A stretch of 49,141 bases of DNA from Clostridiales bacterium DTU069 (GCA_001512485.1 LFRV01000110.1:1-49141), one strand, 5' to 3'; shown: positions 1 to 9,829, counted from the stretch's first letter. Made by a program: numbers and translations. Notes: generated from the sequence alone by a model not told the origin.

Positions 1-150
1 TTTTTCTGCATCCTTGTTATTAAGTATTATCGCTTATTTCAGAACTTCGCAATTTACTCAATCTGTGGCGCAAAAGAAAAACTCCGGTCCATTAATGCCG
101 AATTGATGCTGAACGCGCTAAATGAGCTTAATATCACAGCATCCTGATTT

Positions 151-317
151 AATGAGGAAGATGCTTCTTCTCTTCCGGGAGGATAGGGCTCTGCAGGGGT
201 GCAACCCGAGTAACCGGGAGAAGCGTGAAGCGAATCTCCACCGTCTCCCGGTGGAGAAGGGGTATCTTCCTCATTTTGCTTTTCGCTTCGATTCGGTAAA
301 CCCCGGGGCGAAGCCCC
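151..317. repeat. Structured palindromic element of unknown type
   Basis: This GC-richer island sits in an AT-rich non-coding stretch. Outer arms AATGAGGAAGAT (151-162) and ATCTTCCTCATT (264-275) are perfect inverses. Inside, CTCCACCG (236-243) pairs with CGGTGGAG (249-256), and GGGGC-GAA-GCCCC forms a further hairpin at 305-317. The layout suggests a small mobile palindromic repeat or a folded RNA. Open frames on both strands here have proline/serine/glycine-rich, protein-unlike translations, so I do not call a gene. No second copy is visible in the window. Confidence 0.5.
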
Positions 318-629
318 ATTTCTCTCCTTCTCTAATGTCCCGGTCAATGGTATTTATGTATGTAAGTTATTCTTCTTAAGTTTAAATATTTTGCATTTTT
401 TATGAAATTTTCAAAGTACAGATTATTTAATTTGACTAACCAATGCTGTTTTGAGTTCATTTTAAGGTTCTTTTATTTCGATTTTTTAAGGCTAATTTAT
501 TATGGTCCGGAACAAGTAGGTAGTGTTTGCGGTACATTCATTATACCATACTCGGGGGTTTTCTGATACAATTTTATAGAATATTCTTGAATATTTTACA
601 TTATTTATTTAGACTTTTTCAGTAGTCTC

Positions 630-745
630 GGACAGGTTCCTTGTCCCACTTGTCTTTTATTTATAAATCCGGTGTGCTATTTAAGGCTCACAGGTATATC
701 AAGAACTGTAATCAGCAGAATTTAACTAGGACAATGAACCTGTCC
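630..745. repeat. REP-like inverted repeat pair (GGACAGGTTC type)
   Basis: GGACAGGTTCCTTGTCCC (630-647) is matched in reverse complement by AGGACAATGAACCTGTCC (728-745), with 16 of 18 positions complementary. About 80 bp of unrelated AT-rich sequence lies between. The GGGACAGGTTC...TTGTCCC theme resembles REP sequences mobilised by REP-associated (TnpA_REP/RAYT) transposases. No such transposase gene is in the window, so this would be a non-autonomous element. Confidence 0.5.
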
Positions 746-758
746 CCTTGTCCCTGTC

Positions 759-787
759 TTGAAAAATTCCTAAAAAAGCAATATAAT
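759..787 (+). promoter_or_regulatory. Sigma-A promoter for yifB-dprA
   Basis: TTGAAA (759-764), a 17-nt spacer and a perfect TATAAT (782-787) give a near-consensus vegetative promoter. Transcription would start near 794, leaving a leader of roughly 95 nt before yifB. The -35 box begins 13 nt after the right arm of the REP-like inverted repeat. Confidence 0.7.
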
Positions 788-889
788 AATGGAGAACATC
801 AGATTGGAAATAAATAGTATTTCCCGTGACTTCTTTTATTTTTTGACGCAAATCCCAGGTAATATTATGGAAAGATATAGGTTTTAAGT

Positions 890-2425
890 ATGTTAAGCAA
901 AGTCACATCCTGCGGCCTCTCAGGAATTGATGGATATATTGTTTCGGTCGAAACCGATATAAGCAACGGTTTACCGGCGTTCGACATTGTCGGACTGGCC
1001 GATATGGCCGTAAGGGAAGCGAAAGAACGTGTAAGAGCCGCGATAAGAAATTCGGGTTTTGAATTCCCTTCCCAAAGGATTACCGTAAATTTGGCTCCGG
1101 CAGACCTGAAAAAAGAAGGCACTTCGTATGATCTGCCCATAGCGGCGGGCGTCTTATCGGCAACCGGTATTATACCGCCGGGTTTTTTTAATGATAGTTT
1201 GCTCTGCGGCGAGCTTTCTCTTGACGGTACATTAAGGCCGGTTTGCGGAGTTCTATCAAAAACCATTGCAGCAAGAGACAATGGAGTTAAACGCATTATT
1301 GTTCCGTCCGAAAACGCGTACGAAGCCGCAGTGGTGAAAGGAATACGGGTGATCCCGGTAAAAAACCTTGCGGAACTGGTTCTCTACGCAAAAGGAGAGG
1401 CGGAAATTATACCGGTTGAAGAGGAATGGGATAAGCATGCGGCAGGCGGTGACTATGAGAAAGAACCGGATTTTGCCGATGTCAGGGGCCAATACCATGT
1501 GAAAAGGGCTCTTGAAGTCGCCGCGGCGGGCGGGCATAACCTGCTTATGCTTGGGAGCCCGGGTTCCGGGAAAACAATGCTCGCGCGCCGGATGCCTTCG
1601 ATCCTGCCCGACATGACTTTCGATGAGGCGCTTGAAGTCACAAAAATATACAGCGTAGCGGGTTTACTGCCTCCAGAAACATCACTTGTCCGAAAAAGGC
1701 CATTCCGGGCGCCGCATCATACGATAAGCGCCATCGGCCTCGTGGGCGGCGGAAGGATTCCAAGACCCGGAGAAGTAAGTCTTGCCCATCTTGGGGTTTT
1801 GTTCCTTGACGAACTGCCGGAGTTCAGCAAAAACGCCCTTGAAGTTCTAAGGCAGCCCCTTGAAGACGGTTTTGCGCTGATTTCGCGCATTAACGCGTCA
1901 ATTACATACCCATGCCGGACCACGCTCGTTGCGGCGGCAAATCCGTGCAAATGCGGCAATTATCTTGATGAAACGAGATTGTGCAATTGTACCCGGCAGG
2001 AGGTCAGAAATTATATCGGCAAGCTGTCCGGGCCATTGTTGGACAGGATTGACATACAGGTAGAAGTCCCGTCTCTTAAATACAGCGAACTCGACGAACA
2101 GGAGCCGTCGGAACCGTCAAGCGTAATAAGAAAACGAGTAAACTCGGCAAGGGCGATACAGCACGAACGGTTTAAGAAAAATGGAATCTACTGCAATTCG
2201 CAAATGACAGCGCCCATGATTAGACGGTTTTGTAGGCTTGACAAAGAGAGTTCCGCTCTGCTTAAGGAGGCGTTCTCAAGGCTTAGCCTTACAGCCCGCT
2301 CATACAACAGAATTCTGAAAGTTGCCCGCACGATTGCGGATCTGGACGGGACCGCGGAAATTGAAGCCGTGCACATAGCGGAGGCTATTCAATACCGTGC
2401 GCTCGAACGCGGTTTTTTCGCGTAG
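890..2425 (+). CDS. comM: YifB/ComM family Mg-chelatase-like AAA+ ATPase
   Basis: This 511-residue protein is full length for the YifB/ComM family. Residues 1-120 form the ChlI-like, Lon-protease-fold domain. The AAA+ core has Walker A GSPGSGKT (about 222-229) and Walker B VLFLDELPEF (about 303-312). A Cys cluster CKCGNY...CNC follows near residues 353-367, and the C-terminal Mg_chelatase_C helical region comes last. ComM in Gram-negative bacteria is a hexameric helicase promoting branch migration during natural transformation, and the Firmicute homologue is presumed to act on DNA similarly. dprA follows after 9 nt, so both are probably co-transcribed from the promoter at 759-787. The Shine-Dalgarno is weak (ATAGG near 875), making the start slightly uncertain. 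Confidence 0.93.
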   Translation: MLSKVTSCGLSGIDGYIVSVETDISNGLPAFDIVGLADMAVREAKERVRAAIRNSGFEFPSQRITVNLAPADLKKEGTSYDLPIAAGVLSATGIIPPGFFNDSLLCGELSLDGTLRPVCGVLSKTIAARDNGVKRIIVPSENAYEAAVVKGIRVIPVKNLAELVLYAKGEAEIIPVEEEWDKHAAGGDYEKEPDFADVRGQYHVKRALEVAAAGGHNLLMLGSPGSGKTMLARRMPSILPDMTFDEALEVTKIYSVAGLLPPETSLVRKRPFRAPHHTISAIGLVGGGRIPRPGEVSLAHLGVLFLDELPEFSKNALEVLRQPLEDGFALISRINASITYPCRTTLVAAANPCKCGNYLDETRLCNCTRQEVRNYIGKLSGPLLDRIDIQVEVPSLKYSELDEQEPSEPSSVIRKRVNSARAIQHERFKKNGIYCNSQMTAPMIRRFCRLDKESSALLKEAFSRLSLTARSYNRILKVARTIADLDGTAEIEAVHIAEAIQYRALERGFFA

Positions 2426-2434
2426 GAGGAATCA

Positions 2435-3550
2435 ATGAATCCTAAATTAAGGGAATGGATTTGGTTTGCAAATCTGAAAGGCATAATAACAAGAAAAAAG
2501 AATGAACTGCTGGAACTGTTCGGCACCCCGGATTCGATATACGAGGCCGATGCGGTTGCCCTTGCGAAGACGGGAATATTGAGCCGTGAAAATATTGACG
2601 CGATACTTTCAGTGGAAGCCAGGAAAACCGTAGATGAAACAATGGAAAAAATCGCATTGAATAATATAGATGTCATTACGCTGGAAGATAACACGTATCC
2701 CGAGCTTTTAAAGAATATCGCCGATCCCCCGGTGTGTTTGTATGTCAGGGGGGATATCCGCCGTGACGAAATATCAATCGGAGTAGTGGGCTCAAGGAGA
2801 GCATCGGGGTATGGGCTTTCAACGACGAGAAAGATTTCATCGGAACTGGCGGAATACGGTATATGCGTTATAAGCGGAATGGCAAGGGGGATAGATACCG
2901 CCGCGCACCAGGGCGCATTGTCATCAGGCGGCAGGACGGTAGCTGTTTTCGGCTGCGGGCTTGATGTTGTATACCCGCCCGAAAACAGAAGACTTATGGA
3001 AAGGATTATCGGAAACGGGGCGGTTGTTTCCGAATACCCTCCGGGGACAATACCGGCGCCGCATCATTTTCCCGTCAGAAACAGGATTGTAAGCGGGATG
3101 TCGATAGGTGTTCTTGTTGTCGAAGCGGGAGAAAAAAGCGGTTCGCTTATAACCGCTCAGCTTGCGCTCGAACAGGGAAGGGATGTTTACGCGCTGCCCG
3201 GCAATGTAATAAGCATCAACAGCAGGGGGACAAACAAGCTCATACAGGACGGCGCAAAACTTGTAACGTCGGTTGATGACATTATTGACGAGATCAGATG
3301 GTACAAAAACTTTAAGAAAAATATTGTGATTAATCTTAATGACTATAAAAACAGGAAAAAAATCCCGGATTCGCTTGACGCCGAAGAACAAAGCGTAATT
3401 GAAATGCTTTCTGTCGAACCGCTGCAAATAGACGAAATACACAGCAGGCTTTCGATAGAGATTCAGATCCTGCACCGGGTATTGTTAAGTCTTGAAATGA
3501 AAGGCCTTATCAGGCGTGAACCGGGAGGTAAATACGTGGTACAAATCTGA
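2435..3550 (+). CDS. dprA: DNA-processing protein DprA (Smf)
   Basis: DprA binds incoming single-stranded DNA and loads RecA during transformation. The 371-residue protein has an N-terminal SAM-like helical region, then the Rossmann-like DprA core with GVVGSRRASGYG (from about residue 116) and SGMARGIDTAAH (from about 146). A C-terminal winged-helix domain (about 310-371) carries the sequence EEQSVIEMLS. TAGGAGG overlaps the yifB stop and places the ATG well. Pairing with yifB/comM makes a small DNA-uptake or recombination operon. In Clostridia dprA is often followed by topA; here it is followed instead by an envelope gene cluster, so the original neighbourhood has been broken or differs in this lineage. 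Confidence 0.95.
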   Translation: MNPKLREWIWFANLKGIITRKKNELLELFGTPDSIYEADAVALAKTGILSRENIDAILSVEARKTVDETMEKIALNNIDVITLEDNTYPELLKNIADPPVCLYVRGDIRRDEISIGVVGSRRASGYGLSTTRKISSELAEYGICVISGMARGIDTAAHQGALSSGGRTVAVFGCGLDVVYPPENRRLMERIIGNGAVVSEYPPGTIPAPHHFPVRNRIVSGMSIGVLVVEAGEKSGSLITAQLALEQGRDVYALPGNVISINSRGTNKLIQDGAKLVTSVDDIIDEIRWYKNFKKNIVINLNDYKNRKKIPDSLDAEEQSVIEMLSVEPLQIDEIHSRLSIEIQILHRVLLSLEMKGLIRREPGGKYVVQI

Positions 3551-3652
3551 CTGGTTTTGAAACTTTTTTCTTTCGCTTGCGTCTACTATATAAATAGTGT
3601 TTTCGAAGAATACTTTTTTATGTTTATATTTCACATAAGAGGGGTGTTATCC

Positions 3653-6346
3653 TTGAGAAAGTACAATAAAAAACTGCCGCTTGTAATTTTTATTATTATA
3701 GCGACGATTGCTAGTCTTTTACCAGTCATTTCTTCAGCGGATCAGGAAGACGAATCTTTTCGGATTGATGTTGAAGGCGGTTTTAACGGGATAGGAAAAC
3801 TCGGAGCCTGGGCTCCTCTTCATATAAAGGTATTATCAAAAGAAAAAGACATTTCAGGTGAAATCCAGATAGAAGCAAATCTTGATCAATCAAGGAAAGT
3901 CATTATTGCAAAGCCTGTTGAAATGATAACGGGCGTTGAATATGAGTTTTATTTTGAAGTACCGGTTGTTTCGGCACACAGAAGCCTTGATATCAGGCTT
4001 GTGGACAAGAAAAAGACCGTCGCGGAAGCCGATTTTAAATTTACGAGGCTTTTGCCGCCCGAGATAATGCTGATCGGTGTTCTTTCCGAGGACCCGTCGG
4101 CGTTCGGCTGGCTTGGCGGAAAAACAATTCCAGTGGCGCTGAATGTAATCAGTGATGAGAAAATGAAGCTTATGATAGCCGCGGGTGAAATCCCGCCATC
4201 GGCGGTCCAATCTTCTGCGCAGGGAACAAACTACGATAAAAAAGAAGCTGTCGTGGTCCCGCTCGACAGGGACACATTCCCCGAAAAATCGGAGGTTATG
4301 GACAGTTTTGATTACCTGGTTGTAAGTAAATACGATACGGGGCTGTTAAACAGGGAACAGGCAGAAGTGCTGGAAAAATGGGTTGATACGGGCGGAACGC
4401 TGATAATCGGTACCGGGCTGAACTGGCAGAAGGTATATAACGGCCTTCCGGACAGCCTGAAGCCGTTCAAAATAACCGGCATGGCCGATATTGACAGCAC
4501 TGCTGAACTGGAGAAGTTTACGGGCAGGGAAGTCCCGCAGATGGTTCTTAAGCTTGCAGCGGGTGAAAAAGGTTTTGAATATTATCCGCCGGATTTATCG
4601 AGCGTGGCACCCGGCATACCGCCGAGGTTCATTGACAATGATATAGTCGCGGGCAGTGATAATAATCCGCTTGTCATAAAATACCGCAAGGAAAGGGGCC
4701 ATATTCTCGTACTCACGTTCGAACCCGCGTCCGAGCCTTTTGTTTCGTGGCGCGACAAGACAACCTTTTTCGATTTTATGCTGCGTCATGTTGATACGAG
4801 CGTCCAGCGTTTTTACGAATATGGGAACGGTTATTATCAGAAGCAGGTATATGGCAGTTCAATTGATGTCAAATATCTTGCGCGTGAGATCCCAAGCGAC
4901 AAGAAACCGCCGTTCGTACTGATGTTTGTTTGCCTGATTGTATATATCATTCTCGCGGGACCGGTCCTGTACCTGGTTCTTAAAAAGTTCGACCGCAGGG
5001 ATTGGGCGTGGTTTTTCATTCCTGCGCTGGCGGTTGTATTCCTCGCGGGAATGTATCTTTTCGGTTATAAAAGCCGCTACCACACGGCAATAACGAATAC
5101 GGTCTCGCTTATCCAGGCACCGCCGGGTTCGAGCGAAGCCCAGGTTACATCGGTAATAGGCGTATTCAATAACAGAAGAGGAACGCTTAAAATGGAATAT
5201 CCGAATGATAACGGGATAGAAACGCCTTTCGTCCTTCAGGAAGATTATTACTATTACATGTACCGTCCCGTGACTGATGATTCGGGCGGCCAGTTAATCG
5301 GAAAATATACAACCGGTGACAGGACATCCATAGAACAGTATGATGTTATGCTGTGGACCCCAACCGTGCTGAATGCTAAAAAAACGGTGCCGTTTGCAGC
5401 CGATCTTCTTAAAAACATATATATAAAAAGCGGAAAGCTGAAAGGCGAAGTCGTGAATACAACGCAGTTTGATTTACTCGACGCGGTTATCGTAATAGGC
5501 AATAACATTATACCCGTCGGGGATATCTATTCAGGAGAAACCCTGCCCCTGGATGTTTCCTTTGACGGAAACAATGTATATAAACAACCGGAAGAGTATC
5601 TCGACAGCGAGTTTTGCCGCAGCTATTACCGCAGTCTAAGCGATTATCCCGAAAATTTCGCGGAACGGATAAAAAGACGCCGTATCTTTGAAAATGTCAT
5701 ATACAACCTGTTTAACAACATCCAGGGGAACAACAGGTTTATGCTTCTTGCGAGAAATGAGCAGGAAATAGATTACGGCTTTATCATAAACGGTAAGGAG
5801 CCGCAGAAATACAGCCAATCCCTGGTTGTTGTTGAAAACAACCTTGAATTCAAATCGGGCGAAGAAGTGGAAATACCGGGAGGCATAATAACTCCGTCAT
5901 ATTATACCGGTGACGTGGGATGGTATGAAGGAGTGAACGGTATAAGGGTTAACAATATCGGACAGATGGAGTTTGTGTTCACGCTTCCTGGAAATCTTGA
6001 AGTTTCAGAAATGCGTTTATCCGTTGAAGGATACCTGCCCTTGTATATGAAGTACCGTATGGTCGAGGAGGCAAACGATAATTATAAATTTGAAGTCCTG
6101 GAAAACGAATACGAGTATTACCTGTATAATACCGAAACATACCAGTGGGATGAGATTGAAAATAATTCGACAGTAACCGAAAATCCGGATAAATACATCG
6201 GAGCTGGCGGGGAAGTCAGGATGATGATAAAAGTCGTATCATTGGCGCAGGAAACCAAGGATTTGGACGATCAGGGCGTGTACAAGGAATATATGCGGGA
6301 ACTTTTAAGCGTCCCTGAAATAAGCCTGAAGGGGGTGGCGAGATGA
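3653..6346 (+). CDS. Large membrane-anchored protein with amidotransferase-like fold, first gene of ABC/MoxR/VWA cluster
   Basis: I choose the TTG at 3653 because AGAGGGGTG (3638-3646) precedes it and the protein then begins with a clean basic-hydrophobic signal or anchor (residues 1-31). An in-frame ATG at 3557 would add 32 residues but has no ribosome binding site. The product is about 897 residues. The extracytoplasmic N-terminal half includes a segment typical of the class I glutamine-amidotransferase-like fold in such operons (LEKWVDTGGTLIIG), without an obvious catalytic Cys. Two membrane helices lie near residues 418-443 and 447-470, and a long mixed domain follows. The stop overlaps the ABC ATPase start by 4 nt (ATGA), so the two are translationally coupled. 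Probably an accessory subunit of the transporter; substrate unknown. Confidence 0.72.
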   Translation: MRKYNKKLPLVIFIIIATIASLLPVISSADQEDESFRIDVEGGFNGIGKLGAWAPLHIKVLSKEKDISGEIQIEANLDQSRKVIIAKPVEMITGVEYEFYFEVPVVSAHRSLDIRLVDKKKTVAEADFKFTRLLPPEIMLIGVLSEDPSAFGWLGGKTIPVALNVISDEKMKLMIAAGEIPPSAVQSSAQGTNYDKKEAVVVPLDRDTFPEKSEVMDSFDYLVVSKYDTGLLNREQAEVLEKWVDTGGTLIIGTGLNWQKVYNGLPDSLKPFKITGMADIDSTAELEKFTGREVPQMVLKLAAGEKGFEYYPPDLSSVAPGIPPRFIDNDIVAGSDNNPLVIKYRKERGHILVLTFEPASEPFVSWRDKTTFFDFMLRHVDTSVQRFYEYGNGYYQKQVYGSSIDVKYLAREIPSDKKPPFVLMFVCLIVYIILAGPVLYLVLKKFDRRDWAWFFIPALAVVFLAGMYLFGYKSRYHTAITNTVSLIQAPPGSSEAQVTSVIGVFNNRRGTLKMEYPNDNGIETPFVLQEDYYYYMYRPVTDDSGGQLIGKYTTGDRTSIEQYDVMLWTPTVLNAKKTVPFAADLLKNIYIKSGKLKGEVVNTTQFDLLDAVIVIGNNIIPVGDIYSGETLPLDVSFDGNNVYKQPEEYLDSEFCRSYYRSLSDYPENFAERIKRRRIFENVIYNLFNNIQGNNRFMLLARNEQEIDYGFIINGKEPQKYSQSLVVVENNLEFKSGEEVEIPGGIITPSYYTGDVGWYEGVNGIRVNNIGQMEFVFTLPGNLEVSEMRLSVEGYLPLYMKYRMVEEANDNYKFEVLENEYEYYLYNTETYQWDEIENNSTVTENPDKYIGAGGEVRMMIKVVSLAQETKDLDDQGVYKEYMRELLSVPEISLKGVAR

Positions 6347-7290
6347 AAAATGTGATGGTCCGCACCGAAAACCTTACAAAAAGGTATAAAAACACGTTGG
6401 CCGTAGACAAGCTATGCATGGAAATAGAGGAAGGGGAAATATTCGGTTTCGTAGGAGCGAACGGCGCCGGAAAGACGACAACAATGCGGATTATCGCAGG
6501 ACTGCTTGCCCCGACATCGGGAAGCGTATATGTTGACGGGATCGACGTTTCGAAAAAACCGCTTCAGGTTAAAAGACAAATTGGATATATGCCTGATTTT
6601 TTCGGTGTTTATGATGATTTAAAGGTTTCTGAATACCTGCATTTTTATGCAGCGATGCAGAGGATAGATAAAGAAAGAACAAATGCTCTTGTCGATTCGC
6701 TTCTTGAGCTTGTTCGACTTACTCATAAAAAGGACGCGTATGTGGACACGCTGTCCCGCGGGATGAAACAAAGGCTTTGTCTCGCGCGAAGCCTCATCCA
6801 TGACCCGAAATTCCTTATACTTGATGAGCCGGCTTCAGGGCTTGACCCGAGGGCAAGGGTCGAAATGAAGGAAATACTTATGGAGCTTGCGACAATGGGG
6901 AAGACAATACTGATAAGCTCGCATATCCTGCATGAACTTTCTCAGATATGCACGTCTATAGGAATTATCGACTCGGGAAGGCTTATCGCGTGCGGCTCGG
7001 TGCGGGAAATTTCGGACAGGCTGTCGCATTCGGGAAAACTGAAAATAAAGGTTTTATCGGATGAAGAGGAAGCGATCAAAGTAGTGCTGGAAATACCGGA
7101 AATAAAAGCGGTGTCCTCGGCTTCCGGAATAATTGACGTGGATGTAACCGGGCAGGACGATACATACGCCGAGATCCTTAAAACGCTTGTCGAAAAAGGA
7201 ATCAAGGTTGTATCATTCCAACCGCAGGAGAGTTCGCTTGAATCTGTTTTCATGCAGCTTACCGAAGGAGGAAACGGAAATGATAATTAA
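6343..7290 (+). CDS. ABC transporter ATP-binding protein
   Basis: This cytoplasmic ATPase would energise the permease encoded next. The 315-residue protein has Walker A GANGAGKT (38-45), signature LSRGMKQRL (from 137), Walker B LILDEP (D164, E165) and H-loop SSHILHE. Residues beyond about 220 form the C-terminal extension common in drug/lipid-type and Gld-like ABC-2 exporters. The ribosome binding site AAGGGGGTGG lies inside the upstream gene, whose stop overlaps this start. The 3' end overlaps the permease by 11 nt. The signature has Arg in place of the usual second-position Gly (LSRGM), a common variant in ABC-2 systems. Confidence 0.93.
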   Translation: MKNVMVRTENLTKRYKNTLAVDKLCMEIEEGEIFGFVGANGAGKTTTMRIIAGLLAPTSGSVYVDGIDVSKKPLQVKRQIGYMPDFFGVYDDLKVSEYLHFYAAMQRIDKERTNALVDSLLELVRLTHKKDAYVDTLSRGMKQRLCLARSLIHDPKFLILDEPASGLDPRARVEMKEILMELATMGKTILISSHILHELSQICTSIGIIDSGRLIACGSVREISDRLSHSGKLKIKVLSDEEEAIKVVLEIPEIKAVSSASGIIDVDVTGQDDTYAEILKTLVEKGIKVVSFQPQESSLESVFMQLTEGGNGNDN

Positions 7291-8179
7291 CCCGATACTT
7301 CAGAAAGATTTGAAAACAAAACTGCGCGGGTGGCGTTCGACGATATTGATGTGCTGTTATGTGACGCTCCTGGCGGGCATTCTTTTCCTGTACTTTGGCG
7401 GAAGCGATATGTTTAACCCGGTATCGCTGCAGTCTTTTAACCCAAGGATTGCAATAAACGCTTATAATGTTTTGATTACTTTCCAGTTCGCGCTGCTGTT
7501 TATCGCGGTGCCTGCGATTACCGCCGTTTCAATAAGCAGTGAAAGGGAGAGGCAAACCCTTGACCTGATGCTGGTAACATCGACACCCGCCCGGACGATT
7601 ATACTCGGCAAGATAATGGTTTCGATTGCGCATACGATGCTTCTGCTCGTTGCGTCGCTTCCCGTTATCGGAATAGTGTTTTTCTTCGGTGGCATAGGTT
7701 TTTTAGATATAGCGAAGCTGCTGCTGTTCTACCTGCTGACGTCGTTTTTTGTCGCGTCATGCGGCGTGTTTTTCTCTACAATATTTAAAAGGAATATTAC
7801 GTCAATAATAATAACATATATATTCCTCGGACTTGTTACTTTCGGCCCGTTTTTATGCTATATAATTTTTGTCCTGATTAAGGAACGTATGCTCGGCATA
7901 GGTTTCAACCCGGTCTACAGGGATTTTGTAAAATGGCTTTTCCCATCGCCCGTGTTCGGGTATGTATCGTTTTATTTCGGCTCGTACGGGGGATACGGCG
8001 GATATGTATTCGGGATATCGGATATTCAACGGCAAATTGATATGCTGCTCGCCGCGGAAACCGGGATATGGAAATACATGCATCCGTGGATTGTAAACGG
8101 CCTGTTCAGTATAATATCATCAATAGCGCTGATTTTTTTCAGCACGCTTGCATTAAACCCTGTAAAAAGAAAACTTTAA
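7280..8179 (+). CDS. ABC-2 type transporter permease
   Basis: I take ATG 7280, preceded by AAGGAGG (7265-7271); a longer in-frame reading from 7187 lies wholly inside the ATPase gene. The product is 299 residues with about six predicted membrane segments and the ABC-2 sequence ISSERERQTLDLMLVTSTP in the first cytoplasmic loop, resembling GldF/NosY-type permeases. A Gly/Tyr-rich stretch (YFGSYGGYGGYVFG) lies in the last external loop. Together with the ATPase it probably forms an exporter or a mechanical membrane ATPase serving the rest of the cluster. Confidence 0.88.
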   Translation: MIINPILQKDLKTKLRGWRSTILMCCYVTLLAGILFLYFGGSDMFNPVSLQSFNPRIAINAYNVLITFQFALLFIAVPAITAVSISSERERQTLDLMLVTSTPARTIILGKIMVSIAHTMLLLVASLPVIGIVFFFGGIGFLDIAKLLLFYLLTSFFVASCGVFFSTIFKRNITSIIITYIFLGLVTFGPFLCYIIFVLIKERMLGIGFNPVYRDFVKWLFPSPVFGYVSFYFGSYGGYGGYVFGISDIQRQIDMLLAAETGIWKYMHPWIVNGLFSIISSIALIFFSTLALNPVKRKL

Positions 8180-8194
8180 GAGGCAGGTTAAAAC

Positions 8195-9829
8195 ATGAAA
8201 TACCCGCACAGGAAGCTATATTCGCTTAAAAGAAAAATACACTTTTGTATATGGCTTAAAGCGCTGTTTTTTTCACTTGCCGTATCGGGCGTATTAGCGC
8301 TGCTGGTATCCGTTTTGTCGCTTTTTATCGTAATCCCGTTTGTTCGCATAAAACTGTTTTATATACTCGCGGCGGGCATAGCCCTATCGGTTATCGCGGC
8401 TGTTGTTTTAACGCCGCGCAAACGAGATGTAATAATCGCCGCGGACAGCCTTGGCCTGAACGAACGCGTTATCACGGCATGGTATCTTAGGAATGACGAT
8501 TCGCCCGTCGCGGAGCTTCAGCGCCGTGATATGGCAGCGGTTGTTGACGCGATCGATTTAAAAAGGGAATATAAAGCCGGTATTCGGTACCGGTTTTTAT
8601 TGGCGGCTGCGGTGTTTTTCTGCCTGGCTTACGCCGTTTCTTTGTTCCCCGGAAGGGTATGGCGCCAGACACTTTTAAGAGAAGCGCTGATTACTGAAAT
8701 GAAAAAACAGGAAAAAAACATAGAGGAAAAACTGAAAGAGCAGAAGGAAGAACACCCGGAGCTTACGGAAGAACAGCTTAAAGAACTCGAGGAAGCGCTT
8801 CAAAGGCTGAAAGATGATTTTAAAAAAGCAAAAACCGAAGAAGACGCGCTAAAGGCTTTGGCGCAGATGGGGAATAAAATGAAGGAGCTTCAATCCGCGG
8901 ACCCGATGAAAGACATGAAAGCCCTGATCGACGCTTTTTCCGCTTCGCCCCTGGCATCCGGGCTTGCCGACGCTTTGAGCGAAGATGATAAAAACTTGCT
9001 GGAACAGGAACTTGCGAAGCTGATGTCCGATATTGAACAGGAAGGAAACATGCAGGAACTTGCGGAGATTCTCGAGCAGATACTGGAAAACATGCCTGCC
9101 GGTTCGATGTTTGCCGAGTCAGTTCAGGAATTGGCGATGTCTGCCGCATCGGGCGTCTCGGATGCTTCCCAGACAGCCGAAAGCATTTCCGAGTTGATTG
9201 AAAATATCCGTGAAGCAACCGAAAACGGGCAGTCGTTTGCACAGGCTTCCGGAGAGATTGGCAATGCTTCGCGCGCGGCAAGAAGGGCGATTTCGTCGGT
9301 TGACAAAAGCGTGGCGCAAGCCGGCGGAAATCAGGGAGGAAACCGGTCGGAAGGGCAGGGAAACCAGTCCGGAGAAGGGCAAGGAAACCAATCCGGTGAA
9401 GGTAAAGGTAACCAGCCCGGAGAAGGAAGCAGTGGCTCGAAAGGACAAGGCTCAAAGAGCCAGGGGTCAGGTTCCGGACAGGGAGCGGGTGAAGGCTCGA
9501 CAAGCGAAGACGCCGGGTATCATGAAGGTGACGAACCCGGAGGCGGAAGAGCCCCGGGACAGCGGAAAGAAACAGAGTACGAGCGCATTTATATGCCGGA
9601 GCGGCTCGGCGGCGAAGGAAATGAGAGCACGTTACCCGGGCAGAAGCTCGAATCGGGCAGCAGTACGTTCAGCGAAGCAGACGGGGCTCCAGTCCAAAAA
9701 GGGGCAATGATTCCGTACCGCGACGTGCTTACCGAGTACAGGCACCAGGCCGTTCAGACAATGGAACGGCAGGAAATCCCTTCAGGGCTTAAATCATTAA
9801 TACGGGATTACTTCAGTTCGCTTGAATAA
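8195..9829 (+). CDS. Membrane protein with coiled coil and Gly/Gln/Ser-rich tail (DUF4175-like)
   Basis: The 544-residue protein starts with three hydrophobic segments (about 20-45, 50-72 and 130-150). A long acidic-basic coiled coil (about 165-300) follows, then a helical region. A low-complexity stretch at about 378-438 is built on GNQSGEG-like repeats. The conserved-looking C-terminus has EYRHQAVQTMERQEIP and ends in IRDYFSSLE. That end resembles the tail of DUF4175-like proteins found beside MoxR/VWA genes; I recognise the architecture rather than a named family. AAGAGGCAGG just upstream is the probable ribosome binding site, and only 15 nt separate it from the permease. Two repeat elements follow before moxR. 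Confidence 0.65.
   Translation: MKYPHRKLYSLKRKIHFCIWLKALFFSLAVSGVLALLVSVLSLFIVIPFVRIKLFYILAAGIALSVIAAVVLTPRKRDVIIAADSLGLNERVITAWYLRNDDSPVAELQRRDMAAVVDAIDLKREYKAGIRYRFLLAAAVFFCLAYAVSLFPGRVWRQTLLREALITEMKKQEKNIEEKLKEQKEEHPELTEEQLKELEEALQRLKDDFKKAKTEEDALKALAQMGNKMKELQSADPMKDMKALIDAFSASPLASGLADALSEDDKNLLEQELAKLMSDIEQEGNMQELAEILEQILENMPAGSMFAESVQELAMSAASGVSDASQTAESISELIENIREATENGQSFAQASGEIGNASRAARRAISSVDKSVAQAGGNQGGNRSEGQGNQSGEGQGNQSGEGKGNQPGEGSSGSKGQGSKSQGSGSGQGAGEGSTSEDAGYHEGDEPGGGRAPGQRKETEYERIYMPERLGGEGNESTLPGQKLESGSSTFSEADGAPVQKGAMIPYRDVLTEYRHQAVQTMERQEIPSGLKSLIRDYFSSLE

Noticed and set aside
54..347. 97-codon minus-strand frame rich in Pro, Ser and Gly
   Set aside because: It lies over the structured palindromic element, has no ribosome binding site and its translation has no protein-like pattern.
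8820..9503. 227-codon minus-strand frame
   Set aside because: It mirrors the repetitive, GC-rich part of the coiled-coil gene; the plus-strand gene has operon context and a good start.
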